A stretch of 46,953 nucleotides of DNA from Pseudonocardia ammonioxydans (GCF_900115005.1 NZ_FOUY01000045.1:1-46953); one strand, 5' to 3'. Counted from the first letter of the stretch, positions 33,920 to 42,593 are shown. Notes: generated from the sequence alone by a model not told the origin. Made by a program: numbers and translations.

Positions 33920-34079
33920 CCCGTCCGGGTGACGCTCGCAGCGGTGGCGCCCCGGGCTCACCCACATGCCTCCCCGGTTTCGTACGAACAGGCCCTCTCT
34001 CCGCTGCCGTGTGACGCAGCGCAGTCGTGGCGCGATGAAACGGGCGCATCTCCATCACCAACGAACTGGGGGGTTCGTG

Positions 34080-34793
34080 ATGACCGGAGCGCTCGCCCGG
34101 CCGCTGCGCGCGGTGGGCCTGTTCACCGCCGCGGTCGCCACACTGTTCGCGACCGCGGCCACGGCGTCGGCGGCATCGGCTGCCATGCCACCCGAGCAGC
34201 CGGCCCCGCCCGGGCCGGTCCAGGACCTCGTGCTGAGCCCCGCGCCGGGGAACGGCGCCCGCGGGCTCGGGTTCGAGGCGGACTGGACATCACCGGCCGA
34301 GACCGGCGACGGAGTCGACACCCACTACGTCGTGGAGGCCTACGACGCGGTCGGCAACCGGCTCGAGTCGACCAGCACGGGTGACACGGCCACCGAGCCG
34401 ATCCGGGGGGATCGGTGCCGTGCCCCGCTCAGCTTCGCGGTCCGTGCCGTCACCCGGGACTCAGGCACCGGGGACCCGCTCGAGGGGCCCACCGTCCGGG
34501 CCGAGTTCGGGGACGTGAGCCTCTGCGAGATCAACAACTCGATCGGCGCGGAGCAGACCGGCGAGGGGACGCTGCAGGTCACGGTGACGCGGGAGCAGCC
34601 GATCGACCCGTACGTCGCCGGGCCGTGCACGCTCACCGTCGACGGGCAGGTCGCCTGGAGCGGGAACTGCGGCACCCGGGAGCAGACGGTCGACGTCGAC
34701 GGGCTCGCAGCCGGCGGCCACGACCTCGTCCTGACCACCGTCTCACCGCGGGGTGACACCTACACCGCCCGGACCTGGGCACCGGTGAGCTGA
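34080..34793 (+). CDS. Secreted hypothetical protein with beta-sandwich-like domain
   Basis: A 237-residue exported protein. Signal peptide: RPLRAVGLFTAAVATLFATAATASA, cleavage about residue 31. The mature part has a fibronectin-III-like stretch (PPGPVQDLVLSP, GLGFEADWTSPAETGDGVDTHYVVEAYDAVGNRL) and a second beta-rich region with two cysteine pairs likely forming disulfides (GDRCRAPLSFAV, VSLCEINN, GPCTLTVDG, GNCGTREQ). GTG at 34077 or ATG at 34080 after a GGGGGG ribosome site. The sequence is not from a family I know. Spacer 33920-34079 contains a TTCGTACGAA palindrome near 33979. Confidence 0.75.
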   Translation: MTGALARPLRAVGLFTAAVATLFATAATASAASAAMPPEQPAPPGPVQDLVLSPAPGNGARGLGFEADWTSPAETGDGVDTHYVVEAYDAVGNRLESTSTGDTATEPIRGDRCRAPLSFAVRAVTRDSGTGDPLEGPTVRAEFGDVSLCEINNSIGAEQTGEGTLQVTVTREQPIDPYVAGPCTLTVDGQVAWSGNCGTREQTVDVDGLAAGGHDLVLTTVSPRGDTYTARTWAPVS

Positions 34794-34833
34794 CGGCGGC
34801 GGGCGCCCGCCGGACCGGGTGGGTGCCCGCTCC

Positions 34834-35652
34834 CTACTCCGTCCCGTTGGCGAGCACCATCGACTCGCCGGTCCGCAGGCGGCCACGCGCCGAGACCAGG
34901 TGGAGCACGGCCTCCGCGACGTCGCGGGGTTCGAGCAGGCCCGGCCGCGGCCGTCCGCGCGCGAACACCTCCTCGACGTCCGCCCGGGTCGGCTCGGACA
35001 GGTCCGGGCGGATGAAGCGGTACGTGCCCGGGTTGTGGATCATGGTGGTGTCGACCCCGGCGGGCAGCACGGCGTTGACCGTGATCCCGTGCTCGGCCAC
35101 CTCGTAGGCCACCGACTGCACGAGCGCGACGACGCCGGCCTTGGCCGCGGCGTAGTGCCCGGAGCTGCGGGCGCCGCTGCGCGCGACGATCGAGGAGGTC
35201 GCCACCACCCGTCCGGAGCCCTGCTCGATCAGGTACGGGAGCACGGCCCGGAACGTGGTGAACACACCGGTCAGGTTGACGTCGATCATCGTCTGCCACT
35301 GCCGCCCGGACATCTCGGCAATCGCGCCGCTCGTCGCGATGCCGGCGTTGGCCACCACGATGTCGATCCCGCCGAGCTCCGCGACCGCCCGGTCGGCCAC
35401 CTGCTGCATCGCGGACGCGTCGCGCACGTCCGCGGTCACACCGAGGCAGCGGCGGCCGAACCGCTCCACACCGGCGACCGTCTCGGCGAGGTCGTCCGGG
35501 GTGGCCGGCGGGTAGTCGACCCCGTCGACCGGGCCGGCCAGGTCGCAGACGACGACGTCCGCGCCCTCCCGGGCGAGGGTCGTGGCGTGAGCCCGGCCCT
35601 GCCCCCGCGCACCTCCCGTGATCAGCGCGACCGCGCCGTCGAGCACACCCAT
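34834..35652 (-). CDS. Mycofactocin-coupled SDR-family oxidoreductase
   Basis: A 272-residue short-chain dehydrogenase. Cofactor motif ITGGARGQGRAHATTLAREGADVVVCDL, then NAG, then catalytic Ser and YxxxK in SSIVARSGARSSGHYAAAKAG near residue 150. The insert VDYPPATPDDLAETVAGVERFGRRCLGVTADVRD after the second strand is the mark of the subgroup with non-exchangeable NAD that depends on mycofactocin. No mft genes are in the window apart from the broken MftD-like gene about 33 kb away. The family oxidises alcohols; substrate unknown. Ribosome site GAGGAAGGGACGG. Confidence 0.85.
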   Translation of the reverse strand: MGVLDGAVALITGGARGQGRAHATTLAREGADVVVCDLAGPVDGVDYPPATPDDLAETVAGVERFGRRCLGVTADVRDASAMQQVADRAVAELGGIDIVVANAGIATSGAIAEMSGRQWQTMIDVNLTGVFTTFRAVLPYLIEQGSGRVVATSSIVARSGARSSGHYAAAKAGVVALVQSVAYEVAEHGITVNAVLPAGVDTTMIHNPGTYRFIRPDLSEPTRADVEEVFARGRPRPGLLEPRDVAEAVLHLVSARGRLRTGESMVLANGTE

Positions 35653-36039
35653 CGGTCCGTCCCTTCCTCATCGACGTCGTCGGGGTGCAGACCTCGCCGC
35701 AGGGGTGGACTCATCGGCCGAGGAGCGCGGCGCCGGTGGTCGACGCCGAGAACCCACGCCCGGCGGCGACACCGCTGCGGTGCAGCCGTAGCTCACCGGC
35801 CTTCCCGGGGTGCGTACCTCCTCCTCGGGCGCGTACCCGCAACCGCGACCGGCGGCTCCAGCGCCGGCGGGCCTCGATCAGTTCGGAGCCCCGCACTTCC
35901 CACACTGCGCGCCGGCGGAGACGGCGCGGTGCTCGACTCGCCCGCCCGCCGGCCGGCGGGAATCGACCCGCGGCTCGAGACGGGTGTCCGGGCCGACCTG
36001 CCGGTGGGTGTCACCTGCGGCCCGAGCCTGCCCTTCGAG

Positions 36040-36222
36040 GGGCGACAGCGTGCGCCCGGGCGAGCCGTGGGGGTCGAGTGGCACGCTCTCGTCCTCGGGA
36101 GGGCGGAAGCGTGCGTGTCGCCGCACCGGAGTCTGTTGATCAGCACCTATCCGCCCCGCGCGGGGCGGAAGCGCGCATGTCACGGCACCGTGCCTGTCGA
36201 TCAGCACGGATCCGCCCCGCGG
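36040..36222. repeat. Degenerate tandem repeat, about 61-62-bp units, in the spacer before the HNH gene
   Basis: Units begin at about 36040, 36101 and 36163 with GGGC(G/GA)-AAGCGTGCG-like sequence. The last two are alike: GGGCGGAAGCG near the start and ATCAGCAC-N2-ATCCGCCCCGCG near the end; the first is more degenerate. At the junction of the last two units the sequence TCCGCCCCGC/GCGGGGCGGA (36150-36169) is a perfect 20-bp palindrome. It occupies part of the 724-bp spacer 35653-36376, in which I see no convincing coding gene. Confidence 0.7.
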
Positions 36223-36357
36223 AGAGCTGGCCGGGACGGTTCGACAGTTGCCACCCCGGCACGCCGACGCGGCCCCGGGGCCCGCCGCGAACTTTTCACC
36301 AAGAAATTCTGCCGATCCCGCCTCCAGCGGCCCTCGGCGCGCCGAAAGTGTCGGACC

Positions 36358-36373
36358 TCGAAGATATGTTCGA
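36358..36373 (+). promoter_or_regulatory. LexA-type SOS box and -10 region of the HNH gene
   Basis: TCGAAGATATGTTCGA fits the mycobacterial/actinobacterial LexA consensus TCGAAC-N4-GTTCGA at 11 of 12 arm positions (the C of the left arm is G). It overlaps the likely -10 element TATGTT (36365-36370), which sits six bases before the ATG of the DUF222-HNH gene. LexA binding here would block transcription until DNA damage. Confidence 0.7.
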
Positions 36374-36376
36374 CCC

Positions 36377-38860
36377 ATGTTGCAGCCGGTGGTGCTCCCC
36401 GACGGGCTGGCGGACCTCCCGCCCGGCCCGGAACTGGGTGCGCTGCTGGCCGGGATCGACCCGACCCGGGTCGCCAATCACGACACCGTGGTGGTGTTGC
36501 AGGCCTGGCGGCGGCAGCGTTCCCACACCGACGCCGCGGAGTTGGCGATCCTGGCCGAGGTCGGGCACTGCGACCCGTTCGCCCCTGCCGGGCGGGTCGC
36601 CCGGCTCGAGGAGGCACCCGCCGATTGCGGGCTGGAGATCGCAGCGGCGTTGACGTTGACCGAGGTGACCGCGTGGCGGGAGTACGCCCTGGCCGACACG
36701 CTGATCCACCGGCTGCCGGCCGTGCACGCCTCCCTGACCAGCGGGGATATCGATCGGGCGAAGGCGATGTTGTTCGCCGACTACCTCGAGCCCCTCACCG
36801 ATGCCCAGAACGCCCGTATCTGCGCCACCCTGCTCCCGCAGGCGCCCGATCTCACCACGGGGCAGTTGCGGGCGCGGTTGCGGCGGATGGTGTTGGCGAT
36901 CGACCCCGAGGCCGCTCGGCGGCGGTATCGGAAGGCGCTGCAGCAGCGGCGGCTGGTGTGTTATCTCGACGAGGACGGCACGGCCACCCTCACCGCCACC
37001 GGGCTGGACCCGACCGCGGCCCAGGCGGCGTGTGAACGCGTCGACGGCCTGGCCCGCGAGCTGCGCGCTGCCGGGCATCCGGAGCCGTTGCCGGCGATCC
37101 GTGCGGATCTGAGCACTGCGCTGCAGGACGGCAGCCTGCACACGCTCAGCCACGACGAGATCATCGCCGTGATGCTCGCCCGGGCCACCGCACCCGACAC
37201 CGACACCGACGAGTCGAGCAGCACCGGTACCGACTCGGCCACCGGCACCGAGTCCGACTCCGCCACCGGTACCGGCTCCGACACCGGTGCCGGTGCCGGT
37301 GCCGGTGCCGGTGCCGGTGCCGGTACGGAGGCTGCAACTGGAGCGCACCACAACACCGCTACCGGGACCGGCGACCTCTCCGACCACCACTCCGACTCGA
37401 ACTCGGGAACCGGCAGCGGCACGGACACCGATGCGAACTCCAACTCCGGCTCGACCTCCGGTACCGGCACCGACCGCAGTCCCGGCTCAGCATCCGGGTC
37501 CGACACCGGCTCCAACGCCGGCACCGGGTCGACCGGGAACTCCGCGCAGCATGGCGGGAACCGCGAGCACGGCGCGGACAGCAGCGACAGCGGCCGGCAC
37601 GACGGCGCCTGCACCGAGACCAACGGCGATACCGACGCCGACTCCGGCTCCGGCTCGGCATCCGGGTCCGACACCGGCACCGACCCGGACTCCGACTCGG
37701 ACAGCGAGGGTGCCGACGAGGGTGAGGACGACGGGGACAGCGATGACGGGGGCGACGCCCCCGAGCCCGATCCCGATCCTGATCCCGGTAAGGGGAACTC
37801 CGGCGGCCCTCACGATGACGGTCCCGACGGAGACGGTCCCAGCGGTGGCGGTGGTGGTGGTCCCCGTGGGGGCGGACCCAATGATGGTGGCGGCGGTCCT
37901 CGTGGCGATCGTTCCGGTGGCGGTGGCGCTCGGCCCATCCCGGAACGCGCCCGGCCGGGCATCGAGATCCGCCTACGCCTGTCCACCCTGCTCGGCCACG
38001 ACGACCACCCCGGCGAGATCCCCGGCCTCGGCCCGATTCCCGCCCACACTGCTCGTGATTGTCTGGCTCGCCAGCAGTACGCGGAGTGGCGCTTCGCGAT
38101 CACCGACGCCGACGGCTACCTGGTTCTGGCCGGCACCACCCGGCGTCGCCCACCCCGACAACCCGGACCGGGTGGACGTCCACTGATCCGACAGGCCCAC
38201 GGCGGCACCGTCGAACTGCAGATCCCCGCCACCCTGCTCGAACAACTCGCCGCGGACCCGCCACCCGGGTGGGAACCGTTGATCGCCGACCTGGCCGCCC
38301 AGTACGCCAACCGCGCCAGTTTGCTGGCGGAGTTGGATCGGCGCTCGGGGGATCGGTTCCCGCACCCGGCGCTGCGGCGTCACGTCGAGGTCCGCGATCG
38401 CACGTGCGTGTTCCCGGGATGCCGGCGTCCGGCGCGCAAGGCCCAGCAGGACCACACGGACGATCACCAACACGGCGGCCCGACGACCAGCGATAATCTC
38501 GGCCCACTCTGCGTGTTCCACCACGCGATCAAGACCGCCGGACGCTGGCGGGTGCGACAACCGTCCCCGGGGGTGTTCCGGTGGCGCAGCCCGTTGGGCC
38601 GGTTCTACACCACCCGCGGCGAACCCGTCTGCCCACCATTACCCGACCCGCTACCCGACCCCGAAGCCGAGGTCGGGCAGGTCGAGGCCGTGCCGGGACT
38701 GGGGAGTCCGCTGCAGGCCGAGTTCGACGAACGGCCCCTGTTCCCGACCCCACCCGAGGAACCCGAACCGGAGGAACCGGCGCCCGAGTCCGAGCCGGCC
38801 GAGGCCCCCGAACCGACCGCGGCGACCGACCGCGCACCACCGGAGGAGCCACCGTTCTGA
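36377..38860 (+). CDS. DUF222 / HNH endonuclease-domain protein (13E12 repeat family) with long acidic insert
   Basis: An 827-residue protein. Residues 1-270 are the DUF222 domain (ANHDTVVVLQAWRRQRSHTDAAELAILAEVGH, LTEVTAWREYALADTLIHRLPAVHASLTSGDIDRAKAM). Residues about 272-518 are a low-complexity Asp/Ser/Thr/Gly insert, including a Gly-Ala repeat. Residues 518-720 resume DUF222 and end in an HNH nuclease motif: RDRTCVFPGCRRPARKAQQDHTDDHQHGG and LGPLCVFHHAIK, with zinc cysteines and catalytic histidines. The C-terminal 80 residues are Pro/Glu-rich. The usual family member is about 400-600 residues. Nuclease activity is plausible, target unknown. An SOS box covers the promoter. Confidence 0.9.
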   Translation: MLQPVVLPDGLADLPPGPELGALLAGIDPTRVANHDTVVVLQAWRRQRSHTDAAELAILAEVGHCDPFAPAGRVARLEEAPADCGLEIAAALTLTEVTAWREYALADTLIHRLPAVHASLTSGDIDRAKAMLFADYLEPLTDAQNARICATLLPQAPDLTTGQLRARLRRMVLAIDPEAARRRYRKALQQRRLVCYLDEDGTATLTATGLDPTAAQAACERVDGLARELRAAGHPEPLPAIRADLSTALQDGSLHTLSHDEIIAVMLARATAPDTDTDESSSTGTDSATGTESDSATGTGSDTGAGAGAGAGAGAGTEAATGAHHNTATGTGDLSDHHSDSNSGTGSGTDTDANSNSGSTSGTGTDRSPGSASGSDTGSNAGTGSTGNSAQHGGNREHGADSSDSGRHDGACTETNGDTDADSGSGSASGSDTGTDPDSDSDSEGADEGEDDGDSDDGGDAPEPDPDPDPGKGNSGGPHDDGPDGDGPSGGGGGGPRGGGPNDGGGGPRGDRSGGGGARPIPERARPGIEIRLRLSTLLGHDDHPGEIPGLGPIPAHTARDCLARQQYAEWRFAITDADGYLVLAGTTRRRPPRQPGPGGRPLIRQAHGGTVELQIPATLLEQLAADPPPGWEPLIADLAAQYANRASLLAELDRRSGDRFPHPALRRHVEVRDRTCVFPGCRRPARKAQQDHTDDHQHGGPTTSDNLGPLCVFHHAIKTAGRWRVRQPSPGVFRWRSPLGRFYTTRGEPVCPPLPDPLPDPEAEVGQVEAVPGLGSPLQAEFDERPLFPTPPEEPEPEEPAPESEPAEAPEPTAATDRAPPEEPPF
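37289..37324 (+). repeat. GCCGGT hexanucleotide x6 within the HNH gene
   Basis: Six perfect tandem GCCGGT units (preceded by ACCGGT) encode (Gly-Ala)n in frame. A slippage-prone tract inside the low-complexity insert; length change would not shift frame. Confidence 0.95.
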
Positions 38861-38900
38861 TCGAGCCGACGCCCGGCCGGGCCGACCGGCAGACGTGCGA

Positions 38901-38927
38901 GCCGGGCCCGTGCGCGACGGGCCCGGC
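38901..38927. terminator. Bidirectional hairpin terminator between HNH gene and glgP
   Basis: GCCGGGCCCGT (38901-38911) pairs perfectly with ACGGGCCCGGC (38917-38927) over a five-base loop, in the 73-bp space between converging stop codons. Confidence 0.75.
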
Positions 38928-38933
38928 CGTACG

Positions 38934-41516
38934 TCAGCCCGCCAGGACGATCCGGCCCAGCTCCACCGACGACGCCAGGTGCGGGTGGTGCGGCAGCACC
39001 CGCACCGTGTAGCCGGTCAGGCCGGCGTGCGGCAGCGGGACCGCGACCTCCCAGGTCCCGTCGCCCCGGTGCTCCATCGCCTCGGTCACCGGCTCGGCCA
39101 GCTCGTCGGCGTCGTCCACCCGCCCGACGACGGCCTCGACCGTCACGTCCGACGGCTCCAGCCCGGCCAGCTCGACACCCGCGCGCACGGTCATCGGCGA
39201 GCCGACGACCGGGGTGTCCGGCAGTCCCGAGGCGTCCACCCCGGTGATCCGCACGTGGTTCCAGGCCTTGTTCAGCCGCGCCCGGTACTGGGCGATGTCC
39301 CGGGCGGCGGCGTAGTCCGCGGCCGCGGCACCGGCGGCGGCCCGCGCGGCCGGGGCGTACCAGTCCTGGACGTACTCGCGCACCATGCGGGTCGCCTGCA
39401 CCTTGGGCCGCAGCGTGGTGAGTGTGTGGCGCACCATCTCCACCCAGCGGTGCGGGACACCCTCGGTGCGGTCGTAGAACGCAGGCCCGACCTGGGTCGC
39501 GAGCAGCTCGTAGAGCGCGTTGGCCTCCAGGTCGTCACGCCGGGTCGGGTCCTCGACGCCGTCGGCGGTGGGGATGGCCCAGCCGTTGCCGCCGTCGTAG
39601 AACTCGTCCCACCAGCCGTCGCGGATGGACAGGTTCAACCCGCCGTTGAGCGCCGACTTCATGCCCGACGTCCCGCACGCCTCCAGCGGGCGCAGCGGGT
39701 TGTTCAGCCACACGTCGCAGCCCCAGTAGAGGTAGCGGGCCATCGACATGTCGTAGTCGGGCAGGAACACGATCCGGTGCCGGACACCGGCGTCGTCGGC
39801 GAACCGGACGATCTGCTGGATCAGCGCCTTGCCACCGTCGTCGGCGGGATGCGACTTCCCGGCGACGATCAGCTGCACCGGCTGGTGGGCGTCGAGCAGC
39901 AGCCCGCGCAACCGCTCCGGATCACGCAGCATCAGGGTGAGCCGCTTGTAGGTCGGCACCCGCCGCGCGAAGCCCACGGTCAGCACGTCGGGATCGAAGA
40001 CGTGGTCGGTCCAGCCGAGCTCCGGCTCCGAGGCACCCCGCTCCAGCCAGGCCGCCCGGACCCGGCGCCGGACCTCCTCCACCAGCCGGGCGCGCAGCGC
40101 GTTGCGCAACGCCCACAGGTCGGCGTCGGACACCTCGGACGACTCCTGCGCGACCCCCTCGGGCCCCGGCGCGCCGAGCAGCTCGGTGACCTGCCGCGCC
40201 TCCCAGGTCGGTCCGTGCACCCCGTTGGTGACCGACCCGATCGGCACCTCCTCGCGGTCGAAGCCCGACCACATCCCGCCGAACATCTCGCGGGAGACGA
40301 TGCCGTGCAGCCGCGAGACCCCGTTGGCCCGCTGGGCCAGGCGCAGGCCCATGTGCGCCATGTTGAACATCTCCGGGTCGTCCTCGGAGCCCAGCGCGAG
40401 CAGCCGGTCGGTCGGCAGCCCCGGCAGCAGCCGGTCGGTGAGGTAGTGCCGCACGAGGTCCAGGCCGAACCGGTCGATCCCGGCCGGCACCGGGGTGTGC
40501 GTGGTGAACACCGTGCCGGCCCGGACGGCGGCGAGTGCCTCGTCGAAGTCCAGGCCCGCACCGGAGACCGTCGCGGGCGAGCTCGACGAGGGCCCCGCGC
40601 CGTTCGACGCCACCGCGGACCCCGTGCACAGCTCCCGGATCCGCTCCAGGCCGAGGAACCCGGCGTGGCCCTCGTTGGTGTGGAACACCTCCGGGGCCGG
40701 GTGGCCGGTCGTGCGGCAGAAGGCCCGGACGGCGCGGACCCCGCCGACGCCGATCAGGATCTCCTGCTGGATGCGGTGGTTCTGGTCGCCGCCGTAGAGC
40801 CGGTCGGTGACACCGCGCAGGTCGGGCTCGTTCTCCTCGATATCGGTGTCGAGCAGCAGCAGCGGCACCCGGCCGACCCGGGCCAGCCAGACCCGCGCCG
40901 ACAGCGCCCGGTCGTCGGGCACGGCGACCTGCACGAGCACGGGGTCGCCGTCGGGACCGGCGAGCAGCTGCAACGGCAGCCCCTGCGGGTCGATCGCCGG
41001 GTAGTGCTCGAGCTGCCACCCGTCCAGCGACAGCGACTGCCGGAAGTACCCGGAGCGGTACAGCAGCCCGACGCCGATCAGCGGCACGCCCAGGTCGGAC
41101 GCGGCCTTGAGGTGGTCCCCGGCGAGCACGCCGAGGCCGCCGGAGTAGTTCGGCAGCACCTCGGAGACGCCGAACTCCATCGAGAAGTAGGCGACGGCGG
41201 CGGGCAGACGTTCGTCCGGTTCGGCCTGGTACCAGCGGGGTTCGCTCAGGTACCGCTCCAGGTCGGCGGCCTGCTCGGCGACCCGGTCGGTGACGGCGCC
41301 GTCCTGGGCCAGCTCGGCGAGCCGCGAGGTCGGGATGTCGCCGAGCAGCCGGACCGGGTCCTGCCCGCAGGCGTCCCAGGCCTGCGGGTCGAGCGAGGCG
41401 AACAGGTCACGGGTGGGCGCGTGCCACGTCCACCGCAGGTTCGTGGCCAGTGTCTGCAGCGGCGCGAGCGGACCGGGGAGCTGGGCACGAACGGTGAATC
41501 GGCGGAGGGCTCTCAC
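38934..41516 (-). CDS. glgP: Alpha-glucan phosphorylase GlgP (GT35)
   Basis: An 860-residue PLP enzyme releasing glucose-1-phosphate from glycogen or maltodextrin, of the short bacterial subfamily (as Rv1328). An N-terminal DUF3417-type domain (AQLPGPLAPLQTLATNLRWTWH) is followed by the catalytic domains: AYFSMEFGVSEVLPNYSGGLGVLAGDHLKAASDLGVPL, HTNEGHAGFLGLERIREL, FTTHTPVPAGIDRF, and the PLP-region Lys in EACGTSGMKSALNGGLNLS near residue 618. A 24-residue Ser/Ala/Gly-rich insert sits before GLDFDEALAAVRAG. Start GTG 41516 is based on the family N terminus VRALRRFTV. It follows the iron lipoprotein gene by 52 bases; probably a separate unit. In M. tuberculosis glgP is next to glgE, as it nearly is here. 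Confidence 0.96.
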   Translation of the reverse strand: MRALRRFTVRAQLPGPLAPLQTLATNLRWTWHAPTRDLFASLDPQAWDACGQDPVRLLGDIPTSRLAELAQDGAVTDRVAEQAADLERYLSEPRWYQAEPDERLPAAVAYFSMEFGVSEVLPNYSGGLGVLAGDHLKAASDLGVPLIGVGLLYRSGYFRQSLSLDGWQLEHYPAIDPQGLPLQLLAGPDGDPVLVQVAVPDDRALSARVWLARVGRVPLLLLDTDIEENEPDLRGVTDRLYGGDQNHRIQQEILIGVGGVRAVRAFCRTTGHPAPEVFHTNEGHAGFLGLERIRELCTGSAVASNGAGPSSSSPATVSGAGLDFDEALAAVRAGTVFTTHTPVPAGIDRFGLDLVRHYLTDRLLPGLPTDRLLALGSEDDPEMFNMAHMGLRLAQRANGVSRLHGIVSREMFGGMWSGFDREEVPIGSVTNGVHGPTWEARQVTELLGAPGPEGVAQESSEVSDADLWALRNALRARLVEEVRRRVRAAWLERGASEPELGWTDHVFDPDVLTVGFARRVPTYKRLTLMLRDPERLRGLLLDAHQPVQLIVAGKSHPADDGGKALIQQIVRFADDAGVRHRIVFLPDYDMSMARYLYWGCDVWLNNPLRPLEACGTSGMKSALNGGLNLSIRDGWWDEFYDGGNGWAIPTADGVEDPTRRDDLEANALYELLATQVGPAFYDRTEGVPHRWVEMVRHTLTTLRPKVQATRMVREYVQDWYAPAARAAAGAAAADYAAARDIAQYRARLNKAWNHVRITGVDASGLPDTPVVGSPMTVRAGVELAGLEPSDVTVEAVVGRVDDADELAEPVTEAMEHRGDGTWEVAVPLPHAGLTGYTVRVLPHHPHLASSVELGRIVLAG

Positions 41517-41568
41517 GGCGCGGACCCTAGTGCCGACGGCCGGTCCGCGCGGCACGTGCCCGGACGGG

Positions 41569-42558
41569 TCACCCCGCGGCGGTCTGCAACCGCTTCAGGA
41601 CGCTGTCGGCGGCGAAGCGGTCCAGCCGGAACGACTCCGGCCCGAGCGCGTACACCCGGCCCTCGGCGAACGCCGGCAGCGTGGCGAGCAGCGGCTGCCG
41701 CTCGCGGTACTGCTGCACCTGCTCGTCGGTGGCGTTGACGACGAACAGCGAGGCGTCCCCGAAGTCGCCCGCGTTCTCCAGCGCGACCGGGATCGCGTCC
41801 TTGCGGGTACCGGAGTCGCCGAGGCCGGAGGCGCCGCTGGGGTCGATCGTGCGCAGCGTCAGGCCGAGCTCGCCGAGCAGCTTGCCCTGTGCGGAGTCCG
41901 CGGTGAACACGTTGTAGCCGTCGGGGGTGACCGTCAGTGCGACGGCCTCGTGCGCGGCGCCCAGCGCCGCCCCGACCTCGGTCGCCCGCCCGGCGAACGC
42001 CTGCTCGGCGGCCGCGGCCTCGGCCTCCCGGCCCAGGTCGGTGCCGAGCCGGCCCGAGAGCTCCTGCCAGGACAGCTCGCTGTGGTTGACGACGATCGTC
42101 GGTGCGATCTCGCTGAGCTGGGCGTAGGCCTCCGGGGTGACGGCGTCGGCCCCGACCGCGCTGCCGACGATCACGTCCGGCTGCTGCGCCGCGACGGCCT
42201 CGACGTCGACCGTGGGCCCACCGAGCGGGACCGTCCCGCCGTCCACCGCACGGGGCGCCCAGGCCACGAAGAAGCCGTTGTCGTCGGCGACGCCGCCGGG
42301 CCGGGAGGTGGCGGTGGCGACCACCGGCAGGTCCAGGCCGAGCAGCGGCCCGGTCATCGTGACGCTGGCGGAGACCACCCGCTGCGGCGCGGCCGGGACC
42401 TCGGCGGTGCCGAGCTCGTGGGTGACCGTCCGGGTCCCGGCCGCGCCGTCGGCACCCTCCGGGCCGTCGGCGGGGGTCGCGGACGGCGACGAGCACCCGG
42501 CTGCCAGACCGAGCGCGGCGATCAGCAGCAGAGCTGCGCGACGAGAAGCTTGCCTCAT
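41569..42558 (-). CDS. Iron-siderophore ABC transporter substrate-binding lipoprotein (FepB-like)
   Basis: A 329-residue lipoprotein: basic N terminus, hydrophobic stretch and lipobox LAAGC with the lipidated Cys at 22. The mature part is a periplasmic-binding-protein type III fold: VPAAPQRVVSASVTMTGPLLGLDLPVVATATSR, VDVEAVAAQQPDVIVG, PTIVVNH, and FRLDRFAADSVLKRL at the end. It binds a ferric siderophore outside the membrane; the permease and ATPase are not in the window. ATG at 42558, 35 bases from the divergent esterase ATG, with a DtxR/IdeR box between. Confidence 0.93.
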   Translation of the reverse strand: MRQASRRAALLLIAALGLAAGCSSPSATPADGPEGADGAAGTRTVTHELGTAEVPAAPQRVVSASVTMTGPLLGLDLPVVATATSRPGGVADDNGFFVAWAPRAVDGGTVPLGGPTVDVEAVAAQQPDVIVGSAVGADAVTPEAYAQLSEIAPTIVVNHSELSWQELSGRLGTDLGREAEAAAAEQAFAGRATEVGAALGAAHEAVALTVTPDGYNVFTADSAQGKLLGELGLTLRTIDPSGASGLGDSGTRKDAIPVALENAGDFGDASLFVVNATDEQVQQYRERQPLLATLPAFAEGRVYALGPESFRLDRFAADSVLKRLQTAAG

Positions 42559-42569
42559 TGCCAGGACTA

Positions 42570-42588
42570 TTAGGCAAGCCTACCCTGG
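42570..42588. promoter_or_regulatory. DtxR/IdeR iron box
   Basis: TTAGGCAAGCCTACCCTGG fits the DtxR/IdeR operator TTAGGTTAGGCTAACCTAA well in its left and central part (TTAGG, AGCCTA-type symmetry). It fills the 35-bp gap between the divergent lipoprotein and esterase ATGs, and overlaps the esterase -10 (TACCCT, 42581-42586, seven bases before the ATG). Iron-loaded repressor would silence both genes. Confidence 0.8.
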
Positions 42589-42593
42589 TGTCA

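Noticed and set aside
34796..34812. Hairpin terminator between the secreted protein and the SDR gene
   Set aside because: GGCGGGCGCCCGCC is a loopless palindrome and any hairpin would have only five pairs; too weak to report.
36040..36222. CRISPR array
   Set aside because: Only two or three degenerate units with no unique spacers between; the units abut.
35653..36376. Protein-coding gene in the spacer before the HNH gene
   Set aside because: Open frames exist on both strands but have no ribosome site, domain or steady codon bias, and run across the repeat units.
37289..37324. CRISPR or regulatory iterons
   Set aside because: A simple hexamer tract in frame inside a coding region.
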